Below are positions 19,540 through 29,758 of a DNA stretch of 64,000 nt, piece after piece. The stretch lies in the NCBI GenBank assembly GCA_033297205.1, contig MU859064.1, positions 365,394 to 429,393 of the forward strand, written 5' to 3'. How positions within the stretch are numbered: the stretch's first letter is position 1; each line of letters begins with the position of its first letter. The translations under genes were made by a program, and so were the position numbers. The notes beneath the pieces are model-generated. The model made no database searches. It saw nothing but the letters and a program-made list of their open reading frames with translations, and was not told the DNA's origin. The DNA comes from Pseudoneurospora amorphoporcata (lineage: Eukaryota > Ascomycota > Sordariomycetes > Sordariales > Sordariaceae).

Positions 19540-21855
19540 ATCGAATTTCACTGCCTTGCACACCGCAGCATCTCTTGGTTATGCTGAGCTTGTGGCGGCG
19601 TTAATTTGCCAAGGGCCATGCAGATGAGACAGACATGCGCGACTCGGCGGACAACACGCCGGCATGTATTTTCCGAGTTAGGGTTCAGCGCTTTTGTCAT
19701 GAGGAGGTATGCTAACAAGTGAACCTCTTACAGCTCCATCTTGCCGCCCTCTGGGGGCGTACTGGAGTTGTCGAGGAGCTCCTGAATCAGGGGCCACCAG
19801 TTGATGACGGAATCGAAGAAGAATTGGAGACACCCCTATCTGTGGCGGCGGCCAATGGACAGGTCGATACCATGCGGAAACTGCTCGCTCGCAAAGCGAG
19901 CGTGAACGCGGTATCTATCTTCGGCCCTGTCATCAACTCCGCCATACTCTCGGGCAACACGGAAGCCGTCGAGGTCCTCGTTAATTAGCATGCAGCCTTG
20001 AGTGTCTCGAAGATGTCAGAGGACGTACTAGCTCCGTTGGCCTGGGCCGCATTTTACTCCAAATTGGACATGCTAAACTTCTTGCTAAAGCAGTATCACA
20101 CAATCCTATCAACTCAAGATTACGCCGATGCACTCCGAGTAGCCTGCAAGGTTGGGAAGCCGGAAGTTATGGAAAGGCTCATCATGGCTACCTGAGTTTG
20201 ATGCCGAAAACCACGAAGAACCTCGACGAAGCGGTTGGATCAGAGGAGTGGAAGTGCGTCAAATTTCTTGCGGGGAGTGAGAAAAGCCGTGGCGGGCCAA
20301 ACTTTGACGAAGCTGTCGTCGGGCTTCTTGAAGACATGGACGAAAATCTGGACGTTCTCGAAGCCATCTGGGACAACGTCGGGGTTAGACTGTCCAATGA
20401 AGCTATAAACAAGGCCTTGTACATTGCGACGGACAAAGAGAAAGAGAACACGGTGAAGCTGTTGCTCAACAAGTTTGAAGCAGATGCCAATGCCATTGAG
20501 GACGAGTAAGTGCTCCCGAAACGAACACCAAAAGACGCATGAATAACTTACATGGTTAGGTACAGAACTTCCTTGACAGCAGCCGCCCACGATGGAACCA
20601 TTGACATCGTCAACATGCCTCTAGATCGCCAAGCTGAAGTGGACGCACCTGCAGGTTGGGCTCTTCAGATTGCCGCTGGCCGGGGCCACATAGAAGTGGC
20701 CCGTCGGTTGCTTCTAGCAGATGCCGACGCCAACCGTGTGATTGATAAACCACAGTTTCCGCCATGCACTACCATTCAAGCAGCCTGCGAAGGTGGATAT
20801 GACGATGCTGTTAAGCTTCTTTCGATCACGGGGCAAATCCGAACACGGGGGGTGGTCAACTTGGACATCCTATCGTTGCGGCTGCTCGGTTTGGATTCCC
20901 TGATATCCTTACGATGCTCATTGGCAAAGAAGCCGATGTCAGTGTCACGGGTGGTGAATCTAACGAGTCACCGCTGGTATTTGCTTCCAGCTTCCTGCCC
21001 TCTAGCTCGGCCATACAATTACTTGATGCCGGCGCTAACATCAACTATACGGACAACGATGGCGACACACCGCTGACCATGGCCGCATGGGCCGGGGACT
21101 CTGAGCTGGTCAAGGTCTTGTTGAAGCGCGGCGCCAATCCCTTGCACGTCACCAAGCGTGGCGTCAGCGCGCTACAGTACGCCCTGCTCGCGAACCGTAC
21201 CGAGTGTGTGCGGGTTCTTGGAGATTGGCTCTCACTGGTATTGCTCGGTATTCGCAAAGCTGCCCATGCCGGAGATGAAGCACCTGTCCTGGATGTATTA
21301 AAGAGAACCAACTACGCCGGGTTGAGAAGAGAGGTCGTTGAAATGCAGAAGGCAGCATCGAAACAGTTAGACGAGTATACGGGTACCGACTTCTTCCTGG
21401 ATGAAGGAGTAGATGTGAGAAGCGCAGGCAGCAATGATGACACACACGCTGGGAATACTGGAAAGGGGGTAGATCATGGGGATGGTCAGGATCAGGCGGG
21501 CATCGGGAATGGTAACAGGAGTATGGGTCACAGAAACAGGGCGAATGATGAAGCTGAAGACGCCAAGGCCGATGCTAACGAAGCCCAGGACAGGAACGGC
21601 GATGATGATGAGGATGTTGAGGGTGAGGGCAATGATGAATATGGTGAGGACCGCGGTGCAGAAAATCATCAAAATAGAGAGGATGACGAATATACCATCG
21701 TCCAGGGAACAGCACACATGCGACTGTCAGAGGACGAAGGATCTCAAAGCATGCGAAGGGGTTATGATGAGGATAACTCCGGGAATGGATCTGACGCTGG
21801 CGATGGGCATGACAATGGCGAAGATGATAATATGATAGATGACGACGAATACTAA
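19540..21855 (+). other. Ankyrin repeats and acidic tail of the NLR relic
   Basis: At least eight degenerate ankyrin units are visible, for example TALHTAASLGYAELVAALI, LHLAALWGRTGVVEELL, TPLSVAAANGQVDTMRKLL, ALQIAAGRGHIEVARRLLL and TPLTMAAWAGDSELVKVLL. The last 314 codons (20914..21855) form the longest unbroken stretch and end in about 150 residues dominated by Asp, Glu, Asn and Gly. That ORF could be annotated as a short ankyrin gene, but no independent start or promoter is evident. Confidence 0.7.
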
Positions 21856-22508
21856 TATACTAGAATAGGTAGGTCGTTCTCTTTGTTTTCTAGGACATTA
21901 GTTTCCGGAAGTTGGATTCGCTATCTTGGGGATAGGGCCCCTTTCGTATCTTTTCTAATAGACAGAGTGTAGGTTACGATGTTGGTTTCTAGGTGTTGAA
22001 TTCGATGTCCCTTTCGCCTTCCTAAACAGTCAGGCACCGGTTGCTGCTTCAGGTTGGGCCGTTTGTAATATTAAAAGGGTCGGACAGACTCTCAAAATAC
22101 TCCAGAACCAGTCAAAGTAGGTGGATATACCTCACGGCACGATCATGAGAATAATGGTTTATATCTCAACAGTGAGGCCGTTTCAATTGGTTCGATATGA
22201 TCAAGTGTATCTACTAGATGTGTTTTGAAGGACTAGACTATATAAGCAGACGACGGAAGTTCCGATTATTACGATTACTAGAGATACCTTCCGTATCCAA
22301 ACGGCCCCATCATGGACACCCCCTGTAACTGCATAATCAGTGCACTGCTGCCCCCTGTCTAAAATGACGATCGTTAGCACATGAAATTGGATGAAAGTCA
22401 TCCATCGAGGGTCCGATCGCAACGCGTCCTCTTCCGCGACCCGACAAGCTGTTCTTTTTCCACCCTTCAAAGGCGCATCTTCACCGGGCACCCCGAAGCC
22501 TCGACAAG
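21856..22508. other. Spacer between NLR relic and alg-3
   Basis: About 0.65 kb that includes the alg-3 promoter. No gene or repeat recognised. Confidence 0.5.
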
Positions 22509-23970
22509 ATGGCCGCTCCATCAAAAACATCAGACCCAAAACCGACGCCCTTCTATCAACAAGCTATCCAACTAGCGTTCGACGTCGCCAACGGTCGTCA
22601 TGCTCTCTCGAAGCTCATCCCGCCAGCTCTCTTCCTGGCTGATGCGCTCCTTTGCGGGCTGATCATCTGGAAAGTGCCTTGTACGTTACCGGTGCCCCGA
22701 ACTGAATGTGGTACCCGATATGCTCACTCCCCAACTACAGATACCGAAATCGACTGGACGGCCTACATGGAGCAAGTATCCCAGATCCTCTCGGGCGAGC
22801 GCGACTACACCAAGATTCGGGGCGGCACCGGCCCGCTCGTCTACCCGGCTGCGCACGTCTACATTTACACGGGGCTATACCACTTGACGGATGAAGGAAC
22901 AAATATCTTGCTGGCGCAACAGCTGTTCGCAGGTCTTTACATGGTGACGCTGGCGGTTGTGATGGCATGTTACTGGCAGGCCAAGGTAAACTTCGACAAG
23001 ACAAGGCTGGATGGGCGACAAAAAGCTGACAGAGTAAATCTCAAAAAAACAGGCTCCACCATACCTCTTCCCGCTTCTGATCCTGTCCAAACGACTACAC
23101 AGCATCTTCGTCCTGCGCTGTTTCAACGACTGCTTCGCCGTCCTGTTCCTCTGGCTCGCCATCTTCTTCCTCCAGCGGCGCAACTGGCAAGCCGGCGCAT
23201 TGCTCTACACCCTCGGTCTCGGCGTCAAAATGACACTATTACTCTCCTTACCAGCCGTCGGCATCGTGCTCTTTTTGGGAAGTGGCAGTTTCGTCACCAC
23301 CCTACTACTCGTGGCAACAATGATTCTAGTCCAGGTCCTCATCGGCGTCCCCTTCCTGGCGCACTACCCAACCGAATACCTCTCGCGCGCCTTCGAGCTT
23401 TCTCGCCAATTCTTCTTCAAGTGGACCGTCAACTGGCGCTTCGTTGGCGAGGAAGCCTTTCTCAGCAAGGGGTTCGCGCTCACATTGCTCGCTCTGCACG
23501 TTGGAGTTTTGGGAATCTTCGTCACAACCCGTTGGCTTAAACCGGCGCGCAAGTCTCTTATTCAGCTAATCTCTCCTCTCGTCTTCGCGGGCAAGCCGCC
23601 GCTAACCGGCCCCGAACACCGCGCTGCGGCGAGGGACGTGACACCGAGGTACATCCTGACCACGATCCTTTCTGCTAATGCTGTGGGCATCCTCTTTGCG
23701 CGGTCCCTCCACTATCAGTTCTATGCCTACGTCGCTTGGTCGACTCCGTTCCTCCTCTGGCGCGCGGGGCTGCATCCTGTTTTGGTGTACCTGCTTTGGG
23801 CGGTGCAGGAATGGGCGTGGAATGTGTTTCCTAGCACGCCGGCGAGCTCGGCGGTGGTGGTGGGAGTGTTGGGTGTCACGGTCGCGGGAGTGTGGTTCGG
23901 CGCACGGGAGGAGTGGGAGCCTGGGACGAAGTCGTCATCTGCGAAGAAGGAGGAGGCGGCGATGCGGTGA
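22509..23970 (+). CDS. alg-3: ALG3, dolichyl-P-Man alpha-1,3-mannosyltransferase
   Basis: ER membrane mannosyltransferase of family GT58 that adds the first luminal mannose from Dol-P-Man, turning Man5GlcNAc2-PP-dolichol into Man6 in N-glycan assembly. Three exons, 22509..22680, 22741..22985 and 23053..23970, give 444 residues, the usual length. Introns are 60 and 67 bases with GTACGT/GTAAAC donors and ACAG acceptors. The early block TEIDWTAYMEQVSQILSGE is diagnostic, with the acidic pair of the luminal catalytic loop; RDYTKIRGGTGPLVYPA follows, then KRLHSIFVLRCFNDC. About ten hydrophobic spans follow, including LPAVGIVLFLGSGSF and RSLHYQFYAYVAWS. The end is Lys/Glu-rich (KKEEAAMR), compatible with ER retention. 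It is convergent with the eIF1AD gene, only 90 bases away. Confidence 0.95.
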
Positions 23971-24060
23971 TGTATTTGCTTGCTCTCTGTGATCTTTCGT
24001 GGCTGAAGTATAAATGTGATTTTTGGGTATCTCTGGTCATCTCTTGTTCTCCGTTTGCCT

Positions 24061-24552
24061 TCACTCGTACTCTTCGTCTTCCGAGTCGCTAGGCGGAAGC
24101 TTTCCAACGGTCGATTCCTCTTCGTCTTCGCTTTCGTCGTAAGTCTGTCTGACAAACTGCTTGGGCCTGTGTTCCCATCTGTTAGCCCTCTGCTTTCCCT
24201 TCAATTGACCTCCAAGTAATGATCGAACGTACCAATACGCCTCCTTCCTCCAAGCCTTCTCGTCCCTCACAATGTTGATAATCTCTCCAACAACCTTGCT
24301 GCCAGTCTTGCTGCGCTCCTCCATCGAACCCAAGTCTACAAGCACATAACCGCCGCGCTTGATCCAGATGGTGTTGCGGAAGCGCGACTCGAGTTCGACG
24401 AGAATGGTCTTCTTGTTGGGCAGCTCGCAGATGTAGTTGCTGTTGCCCTCGGCCTTGATGACGCGCGCAATGGATTGCGAATCGGTAAGTTGGTCGGGAG
24501 GGGTCAGAGACTCCTGGTCGGCGGCGTGGGCGTGGCGTCTTGGCTTTCCCAT
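24061..24552 (-). CDS. eIF1A-like domain protein (EIF1AD/Obelix homologue)
   Basis: Small nucleic-acid-binding protein with an S1/OB-type eIF1A-like fold, homologous to animal EIF1AD, a predominantly nuclear protein of poorly known role. Exons 24552..24233 and 24166..24061 give 141 residues. The 66-base intron (GTACGT donor, acceptor after CTAACAG...ACACAG) was chosen because splicing creates EAYWPKQFV, matching the family's LWPxxF motif. The intron is open and a multiple of three, so an unspliced message would add 22 residues. The start MGKPRRHAH is basic, followed by the OB core (IARVIKAEGNSNYICELPNKKTILVELESRFRNTIWIKRGGYVLVD). The tail is acidic (DESEDEEES, DSEDEEYE), as in EIF1AD. Confidence 0.85.
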   Translation of the reverse strand: MGKPRRHAHAADQESLTPPDQLTDSQSIARVIKAEGNSNYICELPNKKTILVELESRFRNTIWIKRGGYVLVDLGSMEERSKTGSKVVGEIINIVRDEKAWRKEAYWYVRSLLGGQLKGKQRANRWEHRPKQFVRQTYDESEDEEESTVGKLPPSDSEDEEYE

Positions 24553-25241
24553 GATTGCGGTAGCTATGTGTGATTTGGGTGTTGAAAAGTGGTCTGCTTG
24601 AGAAGGGGAAAATTCCAGAGGTGGGAAAGGCGAAGCAAAAATTCGTAAGGAAAACCATATGGTTGATGAAATCATGGAATTTGAAAATAATTGGGGTAAA
24701 CTCGGTACATGCATATGTCGTCCTTTGTGAATTCCCATCTCGATGCCCTCCACAACATCTTCGCATATGACGTCCTCTCCGTGTTGCAAGCCCATGGAAG
24801 AATTGCGATTATACTCTTCATTAATAGTTTTATTGTGTCCATGTTGTCTTTCACAAACGTTCCTCATAGGGGAGATTATAGGTACACTCACTTACAATAG
24901 TAATCTTTTTCGTCTTCGACCAAGGATGCCGATCGGCTGTTCAACAACCGGCGGATCGGCGCCTTAGCACGCAACAGTGGGTAGCACCCGCCATGATGGT
25001 CCACTAATACCGGGACACGGCCGCCAAGTTTCAGGGCTTTCAGGGTCTTAGGTACCGTGCCGATGGGGTCCAACCTTAGTACTAAGGTAGGTTGTGAAAT
25101 TCTGTCCACTGCCGCTTGCTGTGCCGTCGGGTTGGGCCGCGGGCCCGGTACCTTACCGGGAGCGGTCCAATAGAACAAGTCTCCCCCCACGCCGGCGCCG
25201 AGTTGCCCGTTAACGTACGGGGACATCGTCCGTCCGGTCTT
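24553..25241. other. Promoter side of eIF1AD gene, with GC-rich block
   Basis: Contains the eIF1AD promoter and, from about 24.92 to 25.24 kb, a GC-rich stretch unlike the AT-rich flank. A perfect 16-base palindrome (accttagtactaaggt) lies at 25073-25088. No gene is seen. Confidence 0.5.
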
Positions 25242-25524
25242 TACAATCTAATACTAGTTTGTTTGTTAGCTCGGTACGCCTGGTCTACTGGACGAGATCT
25301 CTCTTAAATTGTTCTCAACCCCTCACAAGCATAAACACAAATGGCTCTGTACGGTTCAAAAGGGCTCTAATGAAAATCAATATCGTATATCAACTCCTCA
25401 AACCAGTATATGTAAGGTAAGATACGCCTTGATTATTGAACGAAACGAATTATTAAGATGTTAAAACGCCTAAGGAAGTTGACTCGAGGTCTCGAGCTAA
25501 CAAACAAACCAGTATTAGATTGTA
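25242..25524. mobile_element. MITE-like element with 32-bp terminal inverted repeats
   Basis: The 32 bases at 25242-25273 (tacaatctaatactagtttg and on) are matched, inverted, by 25493-25524 with a single mismatch. The arms enclose about 220 bases with no coding potential, total 283 bp. This is the size and form of a non-autonomous DNA transposon (MITE) and the right arm ends 109 bases before the start codon of the HAD phosphatase. No clear target-site duplication was found, so a chance or regulatory hairpin cannot be excluded. Confidence 0.6.
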
Positions 25525-25633
25525 CTCACTTGCTTTCACTTTCATTTCCTTACCTCACCTCCTTACACCCGCCTTCTCCCATTCTTTGTCTCACCCAAAC
25601 CACCACCCAATCTCGAATCCAAATACCGCCAAA

Positions 25634-26562
25634 ATGGGCTCCAGCGAACTGTTTCCCCCTTCCTTGCCGGCCATGGCCACCAACCCCAAATTCATATTCT
25701 TCACCGACTTCGACGGCACCATCACCCAACAAGACAGCAATGACTTCATGACCGACACCCTTGGCTTCGGCCCGGAGCTGCGCAAGCGGGGGAACGAAGA
25801 CGTTTTGTTCGGCCGCCGCGACTTCCGCGACAGCTTCCAGGAAATGCTGGACAGCATCACGACGCCCTTTGATAAGTGCATCCAGACGCTGCTGCAAAAC
25901 ATCACCCTGGATGCCGGCTTCAAGGAGTTCTTCCACTGGGCTAAAGAAAACAACATGCCGATTGTTATCTTGTCGGGCGGCATGGAGCCCGTGATCAGGG
26001 CGCTGTTGGCTCACTTTTTGGGTGAAGAGGAGGCGCATAGCTTGCAGATCGTTAGCAACCAGGTGGTTGTTCGGGAGGGCAAGAAGAGTCTGACTGAGGA
26101 GGGCGGTTGGATGATTACTTTCCATGATGACAGGTTTGTTTAGATCCCCGTTTCCCGGTTATGATACCAGAAACAGAGGCTTACATGGGAAGGAAAACAG
26201 TGGATTCGGCCACGACAAGTCCCTCGAGATCCGCCCCTACGCCAACCTGCCCGCCGGCCAAAGGCCGGTCCTCTTCTATGCCGGCGATGGCGTCTCGGAT
26301 CTCTCGGCTGCCAAGGAGACCGATCTTCTCTTTGCGAAGGCCGGAAAGGGTACGCTAGTTCTCACTTCTTCACTTCTCAAGCCTGGCCACTACTTTTACC
26401 AGGGCCGTATGCTAACCGTTCCACATAGATCTCATCACCTACTGCGAAAAGGAGAACGTGCCCTTCACCACGTTCCACGACTTTACCGAGATTCTCGCTG
26501 TGGTCAAGGATATTGTTGCGGGCAAGCTGACTGTCAAGGAGGCTGCTGTTGGTAGGAAGTGA
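25634..26562 (+). CDS. HAD-superfamily phosphatase (MtnX/Pyp1-like)
   Basis: Small-molecule phosphatase of the HAD superfamily, closest in layout to yeast YNL010W/Pyp1 and MtnX-like phosphatases. Exons 25634..26133, 26201..26349 and 26429..26562 give 260 residues. The ATG at 25634 (CAAAATGG) was chosen over an upstream in-frame ATG at 25520, which would read through apparent leader. Motif I is FTDFDGTIT with the nucleophile and acid/base Asp pair, motif II is the Ser in ILSGGMEP, and the C-terminal motif is YAGDGVSDLSAA with the metal-binding Asp. A lysine for motif III lies in HDKSLEIRPY, formed across the first splice. The physiological substrate cannot be named from sequence; polyol phosphates are likely candidates by analogy with Pyp1. 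Confidence 0.88.
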
Positions 26563-27988
26563 GCTAGCCACCTCTAGGCTCTAGCGACAGGACGCTGGTC
26601 TGTCTGTTGGTCTGTTTTCGTTCCTTTTTCTCGAGGCATTGGGGTTTCTCGACACTACATAGACTGGATAGAGGCATGGCTGGTTGGGTGATTAGCAGGC
26701 TACCATCACACTTCGGGATTCCTCGTCTTAGAAATATAAAAGAAGCAAGCGGCATTCTCGGGGATGGTATAGAAAATAGAGGTATGAACTAGCCTGTTCC
26801 CTATCAAATCCTTTGAAGATGATGTGTGGTGACCCAGGCAGCCCGCAAGGTTCTCTCTCTCGGTGTAGGAACCTTGACTGGGGCTGAGGAAACCCTGTAT
26901 GAGGCAGCATATGTTGTATCACGGACGTTCGTTGCCTTGTCATTTCCCGTAGACAGATGAGAGATAATTGCTGGGACCCCCGCTTTTGGGGTCTCCGAGT
27001 CCATGGATAGGAGAAGAACGGTTCAGCGGAAGGCCTGGTAAAATATCGTACGCATTAGAAGTAGATAACCATCGTATATCGGGTAATTTGCAATTGGTTA
27101 GCCGCATTCAAGTTCTCTTTGACATTGCGGAGACAAGTATACGAATCAACTCTCGTTACACGACATATGTAGTTGGTGGCACATGATAGAAAACATTCCA
27201 GGGTCTAGGCAAGACGGGAAAGATTACTATAATGATGACCCGACTCCCGAGGGCTAATCCTCACCTCCGGGCTTACCAGTCAATATGTCAATTTCCAGCC
27301 TGCAAAGCCAGGTATTTACCAACATTCGACGGCATCATGTTGTGCCATCTCCTCAATCATATGCCTCCATCAGCTAGATCTGTAACCTCGGAAGTCCTCC
27401 AAGAGGGTGTAACATACGCAGACCGACCTACTACCTCCTCAATACTACTACCGCACGTTGCTCTTAGTAGCCAATGGAGACTTGCCTCCGCTTACTTGGA
27501 GGAAGCATTATATCTGCACGTATACGAGACCTGAATAAGCGCCTGGCGCGCTTTACGCTGTAAGATCATCGCTCTCGAGTCGAGCGAGACCATCGGTGAG
27601 CGTTGCCTTATCGTTCCTATATGCCCCTGGGGCAAGCTCAGCGTAACATTGAACACTTGGAAACCGGTGCTTGCCTTCCCCGCACTTTGCTTTGTTGTTT
27701 ACTTTGTTCGATTTGGCCTGTCTGCATCGCTGCTTTCGAATGGAGCGGGACGATCAATGTCGTGCCGCTGACTGTTGGCATATCGTTTTTATATGCCCCA
27801 TGGGGAAGCACAGCGTAAGGGGTGGGTTGGCCGTTGTGTTTGACAAACATGCCGCCATGCGTAGCCCTTCGTGCCGTCGTAAGATATAAAGCGAGCATGC
27901 CCGTCCATCCAACCGACTCGGGTCGATCATGTTTGGTCCGAGTACTGCTCTTGTCTCGTCCCTGTTCTTCAGCTAACCAAATCGCACA
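26563..27988. other. Intergenic region upstream of the secreted protein gene
   Basis: About 1.4 kb without a convincing ORF. It carries a degenerate 37-bp direct repeat (27610-27646 and 27782-27818) within the likely promoter of the secreted-protein gene. Confidence 0.5.
27610..27818. repeat. Pair of degenerate 37-bp direct repeats, 172 bp apart
   Basis: 27610-27646 and 27782-27818 match at about 31 of 37 bases when aligned without gaps, sharing atcgtt..tatatgcccc and cagcgtaa. Similarity weakens outside the unit. They lie 170-380 bases upstream of the secreted-protein start codon, so either a small duplication or a repeated regulatory element is possible. Confidence 0.55.
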
Positions 27989-28706
27989 ATGAGGTTCTTC
28001 CCAGGCTTAACGGCCCTCATCACAACCGCGACCGCTTGCACAATCCCAGGCACACCACTCTCCTCCAACAACATTGCAACCAACTTCCGTGTCCAAGTCC
28101 AGAATGCCTCCTATCCTGAAGTCCATGACAAGTATATGAACCTGATGGTCTCTGGGGGTGGTGATCGGCACCTGTATGTCGGAGGTTCGCCGCAAGTGGG
28201 CGAAACCACTAGCAACCTGCTTCTCATCAATGGTTCGATCAACTGGGTCTCCATCAATGCTGTCATTGGCGGCGAGGTAAGCTTTTCGCATTTCCTATGG
28301 GATGAGGAAGATATTCGCTAAGAAGGACAGAGCTGATTTCTTCCAATGCACAGGAATCCAACGTCGACGACACTGTCAAGATGTTCATGACGGAACGCGG
28401 CGACCCAAGAGCCCTCTTCCAGCCGACATATGGTTGCAACCCGGACACCGACCAGTTGCAGACTGAGTTGCGGTTCGTAGGGAAGCAGAATGCGACGCCC
28501 GGAGGCTGGATTTGCGTGCGGCCTTCGTTCGATGGCAGTCATGAGTTCCGGTATTATCCTCCGGGAAACACGAGTAAGTTTCAGCTTGTCAACTCCATGT
28601 CCGGGGTGAGTGGCTGTAAATTGGCTGGTTGGTTAACCGATGAACAACAGAGAACGATCCGAACCGATTCTGTATCAAAGTAACCTTGGTCGCCGTTCCC
28701 ACGTAG
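27989..28706 (+). CDS. Small secreted protein, four cysteines
   Basis: Predicted secreted protein of 187 residues from exons 27989..28276, 28354..28573 and 28651..28706. Introns have GTAAGC/GTAAGT donors and ACAG acceptors, and the second contains a GGTTAACC branch-like site. The third exon was added because it continues the frame as KNDPNRFCIKVTLVAVP before TAG, giving an even number of cysteines. A signal peptide (MRFFPGLTALITTATA) is followed by the mature start CTIPGTP. Cysteines lie in CTIPG, YGCNPD, WICVRP and RFCIKV, so two disulphides are likely. Several Asn-x-Ser/Thr sites (NAS, NGS, NAT) suggest N-glycosylation. No known domain was recognised; an effector-like or wall-associated role would be speculation. 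Confidence 0.75.
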
Positions 28707-29758
28707 ACTCTGATAATGTGAAGGTAACCGATGAGAAGGAGAGATGTATTCTGTGTGAAGTTTAGTTGAACATCCGTAATGCTGGACGAGATGGAACGAG
28801 AGGAGATGGTTGCCCTGGCGATGGGCGCCGATGTTTTGTTTACCCCTGAAGGGATCCACACGCAGCATCTCAAGGTTCAGCCACACTGTCGTCCATGGTG
28901 TTGATGTTTGATGTTGTCCCGATCGAGTTTCGGCCTGGAGGTCAGTTGAAAATGCCATGAATCCTATCAGTTATAATTTCAATCCAACCTTCCATAACGT
29001 CAACGAGGCATAGAATGAGCAATGGTAAGGCTTTCTGGATGCACGTGTGTGACTGAAGCGCGGGCATCTCAGACTCCAGGACCTCAGCCCTGAAACGGCC
29101 GACGGGAGGGTGTTCTGGATGACTGCGCCCCCGCCACAGAATTAGAATGCAAGATAAGCAGCTAAGCCGAGCGGAGGGTGCTTATCGCGTGCAATGACGT
29201 GCGTTGACGAAGAGCTGACAGGATGTACAAGTTCAAGACATTGGTGCAGCCTTGTCGATTGACGGAGGGACTGAGACATGCTAGGAGTTTTTATGAGTAA
29301 AGAGATAATTAACCGAGTGGATGGCGATTTGTAAGAATGGATTGAAGAGGACATTGTTGATTGAGATTTAGAGGGGAAAGATGGGATATGTTCAGATGCA
29401 ATTGGTGGATGGCGGGGTCAATTATTAGGCGGCAAAGGTCCCCGTTCGCGTCATCGGCGGGACCTGACAAATGGAGACTTTCTTACATCATCAAGGGACA
29501 TCGAGAAGGCTCCACCATTGTTGACTTGCTGCTCCCGTAAGCTCCTTTTGCGCTGCGCAGTGGACAAGGGCAACAGCAGCCAAGAGCTTCCTTCCATGTG
29601 CCGCCCCTTGCGTGAGTGTACCGTACCGTTTCTCTGGCAGCCATCGGCAGTGCAGTGCAGTCACAGTGCCTTTTCTCTCGTAAAACGACCACAGCCTTCT
29701 GTTGCGATTTTACCGTAAAAAACCCCTCTTCCCCTCCCCCTCTCAAACCTCCGACACC
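28707..29758. other. Spacer between secreted protein and thioredoxin genes
   Basis: About 1.05 kb including the thioredoxin promoter, which is C/T-rich in its last 60 bases. No other gene seen. Confidence 0.5.

Larger units (their letters stand above)
16502..21855 (+). pseudogene. NLR relic: SesB-like hydrolase, NACHT, ankyrin repeats
   Basis: A 5.3 kb remnant of a fungal NOD-like receptor, readable only by changing frame. Order: a SesB-like alpha/beta-hydrolase (about 16.75-17.70 kb) with the nucleophile elbow GHSPGG at 17056-17075 and FFGTPFGGTPV; a NACHT region with Walker A GTEGRGKS at 17963-17986, a Walker-B-like YLILHNLHD near 18283-18327 and sensor-like WLFTSRYKNRIKE near 18420; a winged-helix region (LPDTKYTRIRRELEKIPKNLGQLLDSIW) to about 18.95 kb; ankyrin repeats from about 19.54 to 21.25 kb; and an acidic tail. 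Frame changes are needed near 17.28, 17.58, 17.70, 17.94, 18.13, 18.40, 18.97, 19.09, 19.62, 20.19 and 20.82 kb. In-frame stops stand at 18265 (TAA) and 19986 (TAG). Some splice sites remain good (16961..17027, 20506..20559). With this many lesions it cannot make the full protein. Neighbouring genes are intact, so poor sequence quality is unlikely. Confidence 0.85.

Noticed and set aside
20914..21855. Treating the last ankyrin ORF as a separate intact gene
   Set aside because: It continues the repeats of the upstream relic across a frame shift at about 20.82 kb, and no promoter or independent start is evident.
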